From Bacteroidales bacterium WCE2008 (lineage in GTDB: Bacteria; Bacteroidota; Bacteroidia; Bacteroidales; UBA932), in NCBI GenBank assembly GCA_900167925.1, contig FUZM01000002.1, positions 124,001 through 188,000 on the forward strand: 64,000 bases of DNA, in the 5' to 3' direction. A model generated the notes under the pieces. That model searched no databases. It saw nothing but the letters and a program-made list of their open reading frames with translations, and was not told the DNA's origin. Made by a program: the position numbers and the translations under genes. Below are positions 9,001 through 18,309 of this stretch, piece by piece. Within the stretch, counting starts at the first letter, position 1. Each line of letters opens with the position of its first letter.

Positions 9001-9863
9001 TAGACTTCGACGGAAAGAATCTTGTTTTCGTATTCAATCCGGCCATCCAGCGTAACAGCGGGGCGACTGAAAGGGACAGGCTTCTCCTGCTGGAGAGCCG
9101 GCCTGAGATGTACTGGCTTCTTTCGGACATTCTTTCTTCAGATTATGAAGTCGTATATGCGTCGGAGCCGGCAGCTGCACTCAAGTCGCTGAAACATTCG
9201 GATGCCAACCTGATAGTCGTCGATGCTCATCTTGGAATCAGTGACGAAAATGCATTCAGAGATACTCTGTCCAAGAACAGGACAACGATTTCAGATATCC
9301 CGTTCGTCGTGATTCTTGGAAATGACAAGCCGAGCCATAATCTTGGTTCAGAGCTTGTCTCATGGTCCGACAGCTATGTATTCGTCCCTGAAGGAATGCA
9401 TCTTGTCAAGGACGTGATCTCTCGCGCAGTCGACGGAAAGAAGGATTTCCGGCGCATCAAGATGGAAGAGCTCGGCAGTCTGGCCGATGACATAGTATGC
9501 ACGAATGAAGAGGATATGGCCTTTGTCCGCAAGACAATCCAGGTGCTTTCCGAGAATATCGCCCGCGAGGATCTCGGAACGGCCCTTATCGCCGACAGGA
9601 TGGCCATGACTCCGCGCTCGTTCTACAGACGTTTCCGCAGCATCTCGCATATAACTCCGGGAACATTGATCAAGATTTATCGTCTGGAGATGGCGTCGCG
9701 TCTGCTTCTGGATGACTCGAAACAGATCCAGGATGTGATCGCGGAGGTGGGAATCTCGAGCCGTTCATATTTTTACAAGGAGTTCACCGCCCGCTTCGGA
9801 ATGACTCCGGGAAACTGGAAAAGTTCCCATGGGCTGAGTGCTGAACCGATGTCTTCTAAATGA
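6093..9863 (+). CDS. Hybrid two-component-like PUL sensor/regulator with degenerate kinase and receiver
   Basis: A 1256-residue membrane sensor-regulator placed directly before the SusCD locus. Order: signal peptide (about 1-24), two-component-regulator beta-propeller repeats (about 30-690, for example WMGTYDGL, WLGTDRGL), a Y_Y_Y domain (about 690-780), one membrane helix (about 787-808), a kinase-like region (about 815-985), a receiver-like region (about 998-1113, Asp1044) and an AraC-type double helix-turn-helix (about 1143-1250). Odd: the dimerisation segment lacks the HELRTP-type phospho-histidine box; the ATPase-like region has no recognisable N or G boxes; the receiver has lost the Lys (VFVPEG instead of a KP motif) and the conserved Thr. 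It probably signals by conformation, not phosphotransfer. Likely target: the susC promoter 185 bases downstream. A terminator separates the two. Confidence 0.88.
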   Translation: MNKTLYPLLLAVLNIFISVFSADAADNGGEYVFRRVGYSDGLSHSAVLSIFQDNTDLVWMGTYDGLDCYDGSSMHVYRSDFSSGGSLTNNIIYSICQADGDNLWVNTFQSLNRLSKGSGEITKAFSFKGEAYISSNSKGNTWLVCRDSLYYFNTVKDDFILVDDSFIHGEDPEHRFFVNEDGEMMYFGRDDGKVRIYSVSSWKSAPSSVTIKYKEENFHPKPISDIFYQTGMMCFVDQDKDLYMYDTARNTKVYIRNISALIEEYGSIGGIVPFYEDFLIGFNANGLFRLKAFSKYEAEPVDRNLRIFCLYHDLRQGVIWIGSDGQGALMYEKKYSIADNIILSSISNNLSRPVRAILTDSRGGMWVGTKGDGIVYFPDYKKGTAGGEVITPSGRRSVIGYSRESTEFKVYAIKESRFRDGVWIGAGKEGLLFCPYGGIPVKIAFPAGVYAPDEVHDIYEKDKNTLYISCAGMGIHKLTLSGNKVINDLNYSFYFEGREIGLFYAMKAVGDSLLYAGSRGDGIVRLDMRTNEYSVISMRYLYNEAIDDILSLCPASDGSLYVGTVSGMLRLYNSGDDVRAEFIGKKNGLINDMIHGILEDNDGMLWLGTDRGLVKYNPSNGLAQTYLFTAGLEFGEFSDDAYYKDPRTGKLYLGGNRGLISLAPHTPEMVQYYSNIQLRSLEVAHEEVRFSDYTDGDGNLVLKGSPVSFAVTFAVPDYRASGLVEYSAFLEGYDKEWSVYTLDNKVSYTDVPAGTYTLRLRYKKDVYDTLPEEFSIKVRIRRGFFRSSLFMILVGLAFLGLLGYSVFSYRNNRRKIQEARDSDKAMADFRKRLSIAYADTYDNASVERSTLREISDSVTSLLAARGAQTEGISFIGPEVPFPVYTNYMKRLLLVIYDHILSSGGSADLSCEIEDKSLHMVVSAEKKLLEPLYRAVSGGSAHNLSSRFCEDSTTQLDFLCIAAQQGIPERIDFDGKNLVFVFNPAIQRNSGATERDRLLLLESRPEMYWLLSDILSSDYEVVYASEPAAALKSLKHSDANLIVVDAHLGISDENAFRDTLSKNRTTISDIPFVVILGNDKPSHNLGSELVSWSDSYVFVPEGMHLVKDVISRAVDGKKDFRRIKMEELGSLADDIVCTNEEDMAFVRKTIQVLSENIAREDLGTALIADRMAMTPRSFYRRFRSISHITPGTLIKIYRLEMASRLLLDDSKQIQDVIAEVGISSRSYFYKEFTARFGMTPGNWKSSHGLSAEPMSSK

Positions 9864-9920
9864 CCAGCGGATAGAGTAAACTTTTGACATAGAGATAATT
9901 GCCTTGTGCTCAATTTTGAT

Positions 9921-9950
9921 AGGGTGTCCTCTTTACGGACACCCTTTTTA
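9921..9950 (+). terminator. Intrinsic terminator after the PUL regulator
   Basis: GGGTGTCC (9922-9929) pairs with GGACACCC (9937-9944) around a short loop, followed by a T-rich tract to about 9954. It isolates the regulator transcript from the susC transcript. Confidence 0.85.
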
Positions 9951-10047
9951 TTTTGTCGCGCATGAGGAAATGATTGTAATTATATCTTCTTTTCTTTGTT
10001 ATGCATGAAAGTGCAACATAAAGCTAATGTAACCAAAACACCCATTT

Positions 10048-13000
10048 ATGGAATTATCTAAAATTAAACTTCTTGCCGGTAAGATCTGGCTGGCAGTTGT
10101 GATTTTCATCACCACCGGGATAATGATGTCTGCACAGACAAGGAATGTCTCCGGTCGTGTATCTGATGACAAGGGTGAAATGCTTGCAGGAATTGCGGTG
10201 TACGAGAAAGGTACCACAAACGGTACCCTTACCGATGACAACGGTCAGTACTCCCTTACTCTTAAGAGCACTAACCCTATTCTTGTATTCTCAGCCCTTG
10301 GTTTCGAGGAGCAGGAGATCGAAGTCGGCAAACAGACCCTTATCGACGTTGCCCTCGTTACCGTAGTAAGTGAACTCGACGAGAGCGTTGTCGTAGGTTA
10401 TGGTACCCAGAGAAAGATCTCCGTTGTCGGATCTCAGTCATCCCTCAAGTCAGACCAGATAAAGATGCCTTCGGCAAGTCTTTCATCTGTTGTCGCCGGA
10501 CGACTCGCAGGCGTTGTCTCTGTCCAGAGGACAGGAGAGCCTGGTCATGATGAGACCGACATCTGGATCCGTGGTATTTCGACCTTTACGAATCAGCCTT
10601 CCCGACCTCTCGTGCTTGTCGATGGTGTTGAGCGTAGCTTCAACAATATCGACCCTGAGGATATCGAGAGCTTCACTGTCCTCAAAGATGCATCTGCAAC
10701 TGCTGTCTATGGTGTACGTGGCGCCAACGGTGTCATCATCATCAAGACTAAGCCGGGTAGGGTAGGCAAGCCTAAGTTCACTGTCGATTATTACGAGAGT
10801 ATCACCAGACTCACCAGAATCCCTAAGCTTGCGAACGCATACGAGTATATGGATGCGGCAAACGAGGCTTACCTGAACAGCCGTGGTGCGCTTCTCTTCA
10901 CTCCTCAGTATATCGAGGCTACCAAGAAGGCTGACGGAATCATCCCTAACGATGATCCTAAGGCCTATAACAGCTATCTGTATCCTAATGTCAACTGGAT
11001 CGACGAGCTCTTCAGACCATTGGGACATAACCGCCGTGCGCAGATCAGCGTAAGAGGTGGCGTGCCTAACGCTACATATTATGTGTCTCTCACATATTAT
11101 AATGAGACAGGTCTTACACGTAACGCCAAGATGGAGAACTACAACGCCAACATGCGTTATGACAGGTATAACTATACTGCCAACCTGAATCTCCGTCCTA
11201 CAGAGACTACTACCATCGATCTTGGATTCAGCGGATATCTCTCCGAGGGCAACTATCCTCAGCAGAGTACCTCCAGCCTCTTCGGGGCATGCTTCCAGAT
11301 CAACCCTGTATATCTTCCTAAGGAGATGCCTGACGGCTCCATCCCTGGAATCTCATCCATGGGTGACCTCCGTAACCCTCTCGCAGACCTTACAAAGAGA
11401 GGCTACAGGAACGAGATCAACAACCAGCTCAATTCCAATATCAGAATCGCCCAGGATCTCGGATTCTTCGACTGGAGCAAAGGTCTTTCCGCCAACGCCC
11501 TCCTCGCTTTCGACGTAAACAACTGGCGTCAGAACAAATACGAGAAACGTGACGATACCTACTACTTCTCAGGATCGAAGAACACTGAGACAGGTCTCTG
11601 GAACAATGATGTATTCACCGATGACGAGTGGGCTATCACCCGTACATATACCGGTAGCCGCGAGCTTGGCTATGGCAGGGACCAGACCATGGACCGCAAC
11701 GTCTATTTCGAGGCCTCCCTCAATTATGACAGGACCTTCGGCAAGCACGGAGTCACCGGACTTCTTCTCTACAACCAGAATGTCTATGCCGCAGGTCACC
11801 CTGACAGCCTTATCGAGTCGCTCAACTACAAGCAGCAGGGCCTTGCCGCAAGAGCGACATATGCTTACGACGACCGTTATTTCGCAGAAGTCAATGCCGG
11901 TTACAACGGTTCCGAGAACTTCGACCCTAAGCGCAGGTTCGGTTTCTTCCCGGCAGCCGGTCTCGGATGGGCTGTTTCAAATGAACCGTTCTGGAAACCT
12001 CTCAAGGACGTATGGTCATTCTTCAAGATCCGCTATACCATCGGTCAGGTAGGATCCGACTCCGCAGCAGGACGCCGTTTCATGTATCAGGACGAGATGG
12101 GCAGCGCAGACGGTACCCGTTTCGGTACTTCAAACAGCCCTAAAGACGGTTGGGGATACAAGAAATATGGTTCTAACGTGGGCTGGTCAACATCCCTCAA
12201 GCAGAACCTCGGTTTCGACTTCAAGTTCTTCAAGGACGAACTCTCGCTCACAGTAGAGCTCTTCAAGGAGCACCGTACCGGAATCTTCCTCCAGCGTGCT
12301 ACTATTCCTGACTACTGCGGTTTCATCGAGATGCCTTATGCCAACCTCGGTATCGTGGACAACAAGGGTATCGACATGAACATCGAATACAACAAGCAGC
12401 TTGCTACCAAGACCTTCCTTACCCTCAGGGGCAACCTCACCTGGAACGAGGACCGCATCATCGAGGATGATCAGCCGGAACCTGCATATCCATGGCTCGA
12501 GACCCGCGGAACCAACGTCCTTGCACGCTGGGGATGGATCGCTGAAGGCCTCTTCACAAGCGATGACGAGATCATCGACCATGCAAGACAGTTCGGCGAG
12601 GAATATCCTGGACAGATCTCACGTCCTGGTGATATCAAGTATAAGGATCTCAACGGTGACGGCGTAGTCGATGATTATGACAAGTGCGTAATCGGCCAGG
12701 GCGACGTTCCGAAGCTTTATTACGGCTTTGGCGCAGACCTCCAGGTAGGCCAGTTCTCATTCGGCGTGATCTTCTCCGGAAATGCCTTCGCTGACCGCTG
12801 TCTCTCCGGTGACGGTATCCATCCGTTCTCTGACCAGGCCGGTCTTTCCAACCTGTTCAGCAACATTACCGACAGATGGTCTGCAGAAAACCCTGAGAAC
12901 ACCAACGTATTCTACCCACGTCTCCACTACGGAAAGACAGACAACCTCAATAACACCAAGGAAAGCACCTGGTGGCAGAAGGACGTAAGTTTCCTCCGCC

Positions 13001-13203
13001 TGAAGCAGGCAACCATCACATACGATCTTCCTGGAAGACTTGTCGACAAGACCTTCCTCGATGCCGCAAGTGTATACATCACAGGAACCAACCTTCTGAC
13101 CTTCTCTAAATTCAAGATCTGGGATCCTGAGCTCAACACCAACAACGGATGTTCATATCCTAACGCGATGACGATCTCAGTAGGTCTCAATGTCAAATTC
13201 TAA
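10048..13203 (+). CDS. SusC/RagA-type TonB-dependent outer-membrane transporter
   Basis: A 1051-residue outer-membrane importer. A signal segment (about 1-32) is followed by a carboxypeptidase-regulatory-like domain (about 34-105, NVSGRVSDDKGEMLAGIAV), a TonB-box-like region (SVVVGYGTQ), a plug with DIWIRGIST and PLVLVDGVER, the AVYGVRGANGVI motif that ends the plug, and then a long beta-barrel to a terminal aromatic-rich strand ending in Phe. Length and order are normal for SusC. It works with the SusD lipoprotein that starts 15 bases downstream as a lidded importer for oligosaccharide or glycopeptide. Proline is coded almost only by CCT here, which fits high expression. Substrate is inferred from the enzymes downstream (mannosyl glycans). 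Confidence 0.96.
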   Translation: MELSKIKLLAGKIWLAVVIFITTGIMMSAQTRNVSGRVSDDKGEMLAGIAVYEKGTTNGTLTDDNGQYSLTLKSTNPILVFSALGFEEQEIEVGKQTLIDVALVTVVSELDESVVVGYGTQRKISVVGSQSSLKSDQIKMPSASLSSVVAGRLAGVVSVQRTGEPGHDETDIWIRGISTFTNQPSRPLVLVDGVERSFNNIDPEDIESFTVLKDASATAVYGVRGANGVIIIKTKPGRVGKPKFTVDYYESITRLTRIPKLANAYEYMDAANEAYLNSRGALLFTPQYIEATKKADGIIPNDDPKAYNSYLYPNVNWIDELFRPLGHNRRAQISVRGGVPNATYYVSLTYYNETGLTRNAKMENYNANMRYDRYNYTANLNLRPTETTTIDLGFSGYLSEGNYPQQSTSSLFGACFQINPVYLPKEMPDGSIPGISSMGDLRNPLADLTKRGYRNEINNQLNSNIRIAQDLGFFDWSKGLSANALLAFDVNNWRQNKYEKRDDTYYFSGSKNTETGLWNNDVFTDDEWAITRTYTGSRELGYGRDQTMDRNVYFEASLNYDRTFGKHGVTGLLLYNQNVYAAGHPDSLIESLNYKQQGLAARATYAYDDRYFAEVNAGYNGSENFDPKRRFGFFPAAGLGWAVSNEPFWKPLKDVWSFFKIRYTIGQVGSDSAAGRRFMYQDEMGSADGTRFGTSNSPKDGWGYKKYGSNVGWSTSLKQNLGFDFKFFKDELSLTVELFKEHRTGIFLQRATIPDYCGFIEMPYANLGIVDNKGIDMNIEYNKQLATKTFLTLRGNLTWNEDRIIEDDQPEPAYPWLETRGTNVLARWGWIAEGLFTSDDEIIDHARQFGEEYPGQISRPGDIKYKDLNGDGVVDDYDKCVIGQGDVPKLYYGFGADLQVGQFSFGVIFSGNAFADRCLSGDGIHPFSDQAGLSNLFSNITDRWSAENPENTNVFYPRLHYGKTDNLNNTKESTWWQKDVSFLRLKQATITYDLPGRLVDKTFLDAASVYITGTNLLTFSKFKIWDPELNTNNGCSYPNAMTISVGLNVKF

Positions 13204-13217
13204 AACCGGATGTCATT

Positions 13218-15185
13218 ATGAAAACATTATATAAAATTGCAGCTGCGGTCATGATCATGGCGTCTGTTTCGTCCTGCAACGACTTTTTCCCGACGATTCC
13301 GGGTACGCAGTACAATCTGGAAGACACCTTCTCAGACCGTAACAAGACAGAGGAGTTCCTCAACAACGTCTATAGTTATGTTCCTGACGAGACCTGCGAA
13401 CGCTGGCCTACCTATTATGCCGGCGGTATCTGGACCGGCGGATCAATTGAAGGCGATATCACCTGGAGCGGTGATGGCGAAGAAGCTACCAGCTGGTCTC
13501 TCGGCTCGGTATACGCTTCTACCAACTGGATCGGATACTGGTATAATGAATACTACAAGGGTATTGCAAAGGCCAGCACATTCATCAGCAATGTAGATAA
13601 ATGCGTCGAAGCCAGCGCTTCAGACCGTAAGTACTGGAAGGCCCAGGCAAGAGCTCTCCGTGCCTACTATTACTTCAACATCTTCCGTTGCTACGGTCCT
13701 GTGACTATCATCGGTGAAGAAGCCATGGCTCTCGATACTCCTCTTGATGACCTTCTCAAGGAAAGGAATACAGTCGACGAGAATATCGATTTCATCGTGT
13801 CCGAGCTTGACAAGGCTGCCGAGGATCTTCCTGCAAAGTACGGCGATGCCAACCTCGGCCGTATAGACAGGGGTACCTGCAAGGCTCTCAAGGCTAAAGC
13901 CCTTCTTTATGCCGCCAGCCCTCTTTTCAACTGCAACCCTGACTATGCGGAGATCAGGAATCTTGACGGTACCCAGATCTTCCCTCAGGACAAGAGCCAG
14001 GAGCAGGCAAAGTGGGAAAGGGCAAGAGATGCATATAAGGAATTCCTCGACGAGTTCGACGGTAAGGTCTACTCACTCCAGATCGTGAGGACTCCTGCAG
14101 GAAATATCGACCATTATGAGTCATATCGTCAGGCAGCGTCTATCTCTGATTATACCCGCAACACAGAGCAGATATTCATCAGGCTTTCCGACCACGACCT
14201 TATCCAGTACCAGCTCACCCCTTACCACAGGGATTGCCAGGACGAAAGCATCCGCGGCGGTCTCGGTTTCGGAACCACCCAGGAGATGGTCGACATGTAC
14301 TTTACAGACAAGGGCCTCCGTATCTGCGAAGATCCTGACTATGACGAGTACACAGGTGTTCCTGATCCTTCCCACTATGGCTGGGACGAGGACTACAATG
14401 ATCCGTTCAACCCTGAGAGAAACCTCTTCAAGGCTAATACCGACAAGACCCTCAAGCAGTGGGCACACCGTGAGCCTCGCTTCTATGTATGCGTGACCTT
14501 CAACGGTTCTACATGGCTCAATACCAATACCAACGACGGCGAGGTGACCACCGAGCTTACAGTAAACGGTAACTCCGGCTTCAACGCAGCCAACTGGGAT
14601 GCTCCTTATACCGGTTACGGCGAACGTAGGATGGCTCCTATGAATGGTGACGAGCAGGGCGCTCACTGCGCAGTTCTTCTCCGACTCGGCGACATGTATC
14701 TCGGATATGCAGAATGCCTCAGCGCCTGCGGTCAGTATGACGAGGCTATGAAGTATGTCAACCTCATCCGTGCGAGAGCAGGTGTGCCTGGATATGGCAA
14801 TGGCGGTGGTACGGATGCCAACGGCATGACCTATATCTCTTACCCTGTCAACCGTGATGAAGTCGACAAGCGAATTCGTCGCGAGAGACTCGTGGAGCTT
14901 TCATTCGAGTGGAATCACTTCTTCGATGTACGTCGCTGGAAAGTGGCTGACATGGCTGTCGGTGATGACTGGATCTATCCTTCTTACCACAGAGGTGGCG
15001 AAGGCGGTCCTATCCACGCCATGGATTTCATGGCCGATGCGCCTGATTTCTTCAAGAAAGTCGAGTTCGAGACCAGAGTCTGCTCAAAACAGCACTTCCT
15101 TATGCCGATTCCGGATGCAGAAATGAGAAGGAATCCTAAGATGGTGCAGAATTACGGCTGGACTTCTGAAGCAACTGAAAGATAA
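13218..15185 (+). CDS. SusD/RagB-family surface glycan-binding lipoprotein
   Basis: A 655-residue lipoprotein. The signal peptide ends in VSSC with the lipidated Cys at residue 20, followed by NDFFP. Helical TPR-like segments follow (KASTFISNVDKC, ARALRAYYYFNIFRCYGPV, characteristic of SusD around residues 115-160), and the C-terminal part has RRERLVELSFEWNHFFDVRRW near residue 555, a conserved SusD signature. It is longer than average, with an expanded middle that probably forms the binding face. It lies 15 bases after susC and shares its CCT/CTC-biased codon use, so the two are coexpressed. Role: lid and ligand capture for the SusC pore. Confidence 0.95.
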   Translation: MKTLYKIAAAVMIMASVSSCNDFFPTIPGTQYNLEDTFSDRNKTEEFLNNVYSYVPDETCERWPTYYAGGIWTGGSIEGDITWSGDGEEATSWSLGSVYASTNWIGYWYNEYYKGIAKASTFISNVDKCVEASASDRKYWKAQARALRAYYYFNIFRCYGPVTIIGEEAMALDTPLDDLLKERNTVDENIDFIVSELDKAAEDLPAKYGDANLGRIDRGTCKALKAKALLYAASPLFNCNPDYAEIRNLDGTQIFPQDKSQEQAKWERARDAYKEFLDEFDGKVYSLQIVRTPAGNIDHYESYRQAASISDYTRNTEQIFIRLSDHDLIQYQLTPYHRDCQDESIRGGLGFGTTQEMVDMYFTDKGLRICEDPDYDEYTGVPDPSHYGWDEDYNDPFNPERNLFKANTDKTLKQWAHREPRFYVCVTFNGSTWLNTNTNDGEVTTELTVNGNSGFNAANWDAPYTGYGERRMAPMNGDEQGAHCAVLLRLGDMYLGYAECLSACGQYDEAMKYVNLIRARAGVPGYGNGGGTDANGMTYISYPVNRDEVDKRIRRERLVELSFEWNHFFDVRRWKVADMAVGDDWIYPSYHRGGEGGPIHAMDFMADAPDFFKKVEFETRVCSKQHFLMPIPDAEMRRNPKMVQNYGWTSEATER

Positions 15186-15204
15186 TTTAAAGCTAACACA
15201 AATC

Positions 15205-17514
15205 ATGAGGAATATATTGGTATCAGCTTCTCTGGCAATGGCAGGATTCCTGGTTTCCGCACAACCATCTCGTTTCGTCGATCCGTTCATCGGAACCGAC
15301 GGAATGGGGCATACATTCCCTGGGGCATGCGTGCCTTTCGGAGGTATCCAGTTGAGTCCTGATACCGATATCGTTCCCCATAACATCGCTGGCAAATACC
15401 AGCAGAGAACCTATGACTATTGCGCCGGATACAGACATTCCGACAGCACTATCGTAGGCTTCTCCCACAGGCATCTCAGTGGAACAGGTCATTCAGACCT
15501 CGGGGATATACTGATCATGCCTACTACCGGTCCCGTACAGCTGACTCCGGGAACGGCAGATCACCCTGAAGACGGATACAGATCCCGTTTTTCGCATGAT
15601 ACCGAAGTCGCAAGACCAGGTCTCTATGAGGTTACTCTCGCGGATTACGGGATCAGGGCCCGCCTTTCAGCAACAAAAAGGGTCGGCGTACACGAATACA
15701 CTTATCCATCCTACCAAAAACAGAATATTATTCTGGACCTGACACACAGCATTTACGGATACGACGGCAAAGTTTGCCGTGCAACCTTGAGAGTCGAGAA
15801 TGACACTCTGGTTACCGGCTTCCGTCTCACAGACGGATGGGCCCGTACCAACTACACTTATTTTGCAATTTCATTCTCCAAGCCGATCCGTGATTATGGT
15901 TACGAGGACAAGAAACCTTCTGCCTACAGCGGATTCTGGAGACGTTTCGACATTGGCCATAATTTCCCCGATATGGCCGGCCGGGACGTAGCGGCATGGT
16001 TCTCTTTCGACGAAGGAGAACCGCTCACGGTAAAAGTAGCGATTTCGGCAGTCGACGCTGCAGGCGCAATCCGGAATCTCGAGGCTGAAGCTGCAGGCTC
16101 ATTCGACGAGATCGCCTCCATGGCGGCTCAGGAATGGGACAAGGCTCTCGGCAGATTCGAGGTTGAAGGCACCGACAGCGAAAAGACGATGTTCTATACC
16201 TCCGTGTACCATACCCTGATCAATCCGTCAGTCTATATGGACGTGGACGGCAAGTACAGGGGAGTGGACGGAAACATCCATCAGGCCGAAGGATTCACCA
16301 ACTACACAGTATTTTCACTCTGGGATACCTACAGGGCCGAGCATCCTTTCCTGGGTCTTCTATGGCCCGAGGAGAACTCGGATATGATAAAGTCAATGGT
16401 CGAGCACTGGAAGCAGAATGCCGTCGGCATGCTCCCGGTCTGGAGCCTCATGGGCAACGAAAACTGGTGCATGAGCGGTTATCATGCCGTCCCGGTACTC
16501 GCCGACGCCATCGTCAAAGGAACATATAAAGGCTCGGCCGAAGAGGCTCTCGCGGCCATGACCGCGACCTCGAAGGTCAGGATCTACGAAGGTCTCGGCT
16601 TTTATATGGACCATGGATTCGTGCCGCTCGATGAAAGCGGGACTGCGGCTTCGACGACTCTGGAATACAGCTATGACGACTGGACTATCCATGCCGCCGC
16701 GCTGAAAGCCGGAGCTTCGGAGATAGCCGATGAATACGGTCGCAGGGCCATGAACTATGCCAATGTATATGATCCTTCGATCGGTTATGCGCGTCCGAGA
16801 TATTCCGACGGTTCTTTCAAGAAAGATTTCGACATCGACCAGACTTACGGGGAAGGTTTCATCGAAGGAAATTCGCGTAATTTCTCTTTCCATGTTCCCC
16901 AGGACGTCAAAGGTGTCATGGAGTTGATGGGCGGCGAGAAGGCTTTCCTTGGAAAACTTGAGAATCTGTTTGCGATGGACCTTGACCCGAAATATTACGA
17001 GGATAACGAGGATATCGAAAAAGAATGCCTGGTCGGCGGATATGTGCATGGCAACGAACCGAGCCACCATGTGCCGTATCTTTTTGCCTGGACTTCCAAG
17101 CCATGGCTTACCCAATACTGGGTTCGCGAAATAATGAACCGGATGTATAGAGAGGGAATTGACGGTCTCGGCGGCAATGATGATTGCGGCCAGATGAGCG
17201 CCTGGTATCTGTTCTCGGCTATGGGATTCTATCCTGTATGCCCCGGAACGGACCAGTATGTGCTCGGCGCCCCTTATCTTCCTTACATCAGAATAACCCT
17301 TCCTGGTGGCAAGAAGCTGGAAATCAAAGCAGACGGTGTAAGCGACCGTAACCGGTATGTAAAACGCGTGAAAATCAATGGAAAACCTCTTGACAGAAGA
17401 TATGTCACCCATGAGGAAATCCTTGACGGAGGAGTATGGGAGTTCGAAATGGCTTCCAGGCCTTCCGGAGCAAAAGGGCTGAAAAAGCCTTATTCAATGT
17501 CAGATAACAATTAA
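15205..17514 (+). CDS. GH92 family alpha-mannosidase (first copy)
   Basis: A 769-residue secreted enzyme with a signal peptide (about 1-19, cleavage after SAQ). The family's N-terminal motif FVDPFIGTDGMGHTFPGACV (from residue 24) is followed by the catalytic (alpha/alpha)6 part. Glu618 in HGNEPSHHVPYLF and Asp659/Asp660 in GNDDCGQMSAWY match the acid and base regions of GH92. Family knowledge: calcium-dependent, inverting exo-mannosidases that remove alpha-1,2/1,3/1,4/1,6-mannose from N-glycans or fungal mannan. Linkage preference cannot be read from sequence here. It lies 19 bases after susD and is probably periplasmic. Confidence 0.95.
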   Translation: MRNILVSASLAMAGFLVSAQPSRFVDPFIGTDGMGHTFPGACVPFGGIQLSPDTDIVPHNIAGKYQQRTYDYCAGYRHSDSTIVGFSHRHLSGTGHSDLGDILIMPTTGPVQLTPGTADHPEDGYRSRFSHDTEVARPGLYEVTLADYGIRARLSATKRVGVHEYTYPSYQKQNIILDLTHSIYGYDGKVCRATLRVENDTLVTGFRLTDGWARTNYTYFAISFSKPIRDYGYEDKKPSAYSGFWRRFDIGHNFPDMAGRDVAAWFSFDEGEPLTVKVAISAVDAAGAIRNLEAEAAGSFDEIASMAAQEWDKALGRFEVEGTDSEKTMFYTSVYHTLINPSVYMDVDGKYRGVDGNIHQAEGFTNYTVFSLWDTYRAEHPFLGLLWPEENSDMIKSMVEHWKQNAVGMLPVWSLMGNENWCMSGYHAVPVLADAIVKGTYKGSAEEALAAMTATSKVRIYEGLGFYMDHGFVPLDESGTAASTTLEYSYDDWTIHAAALKAGASEIADEYGRRAMNYANVYDPSIGYARPRYSDGSFKKDFDIDQTYGEGFIEGNSRNFSFHVPQDVKGVMELMGGEKAFLGKLENLFAMDLDPKYYEDNEDIEKECLVGGYVHGNEPSHHVPYLFAWTSKPWLTQYWVREIMNRMYREGIDGLGGNDDCGQMSAWYLFSAMGFYPVCPGTDQYVLGAPYLPYIRITLPGGKKLEIKADGVSDRNRYVKRVKINGKPLDRRYVTHEEILDGGVWEFEMASRPSGAKGLKKPYSMSDNN

Positions 17515-17522
17515 AAACAGAT

Positions 17523-18305
17523 ATGAAGAATTATATAATTCTTACGCTGTGTCTCGCCACAGCAGCAACAGTTGCCTGCCGGCAGAATAACTCAACAGAA
17601 AAGACTGCTGACTGGTCCGGCTACAATCTGGGAAAGATCGTCTTCGAGGATAAAGCCAAGGAGACTGAAGGATCGAAGATATACGCCAGCATAATCAAGG
17701 ACCCTGAGACTTATATCAGAGAGCAGGCCAAAGATGTGCTTGCAACGCTTTATTATTCTCCTCAGGACAGCATCCCATATGTCGAGAACCTCTACTATAC
17801 CCTTGAAGATGTAGATGGAATATCCGCCAAGGGTGACGAGGGTAATGATGCCTTCGTTTTCTACAGCACAAGGCATATCGAGCATAGTTTTGCTGATGCC
17901 GATACCGCCAAGGTCCTCTTCGAGACCCGCGGTGTCCTGCTCCACGAACTCACCCATGTATATCAGCTTTCGCCTCAGGGAATCGGAAACTATGATGACA
18001 ACCGTGTATTCTGGTGCTTCACCGAGGGAATGGCTGATGCCGTACGTGTCGCAAATGGAGGTTTTACCCCTGACGACAGACCGAGAGGCGGCAGCTATAT
18101 GGACGGCTACCGTATTACCGGATTCTTCCTAGTATGGCTCAGGGACAACAAGGATCCTGATTTTCTCAGGAAATTCAATGCCAGCACGCTTGAGGTGATT
18201 CCATGGTCATTCAATGGAGCCATCAAGCATATCCTTGGAGAAAATGCCGATATCGATGATCTCTGGCATGAGTATCAGGTCGCTGTCGGGGACATCAAAC
18301 TCTAA
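17523..18305 (+). CDS. Basic secretory protein (BSP)-family zinc metallopeptidase lipoprotein
   Basis: A 260-residue predicted peptidase. The signal peptide ends at TVAC, giving a lipidated Cys19. The zinc site is HELTH at residues 141-145 (H141, E142, H145), followed after a short loop by FWCFTEGMADAVR, the downstream helix that supplies the third ligand region in the BSP family. The C-terminal part, with RITGFFLVWLRDNKDPDFL and WSFNGAIKHILG, is typical of bacterial BSP proteins, which Pfam describes as peptidases of plants and bacteria. It sits 8 bases after the first GH92 gene and 4 bases before the second. Inferred role: cutting the protein part of a mannosylated glycoprotein. Confidence 0.85.
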   Translation: MKNYIILTLCLATAATVACRQNNSTEKTADWSGYNLGKIVFEDKAKETEGSKIYASIIKDPETYIREQAKDVLATLYYSPQDSIPYVENLYYTLEDVDGISAKGDEGNDAFVFYSTRHIEHSFADADTAKVLFETRGVLLHELTHVYQLSPQGIGNYDDNRVFWCFTEGMADAVRVANGGFTPDDRPRGGSYMDGYRITGFFLVWLRDNKDPDFLRKFNASTLEVIPWSFNGAIKHILGENADIDDLWHEYQVAVGDIKL

Positions 18306-18309
18306 TGCA

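Noticed and set aside
16393-17412. Long minus-strand open frame (339 codons) opposite the first GH92
   Set aside because: It is antisense to a clear GH92 with conserved motifs; its translation has no recognisable domain and reflects codon bias on the other strand.
18214-18309. N-terminal extension of the second GH92
   Set aside because: It overlaps the BSP gene and lacks a signal peptide; the ATG at 18310 gives one.
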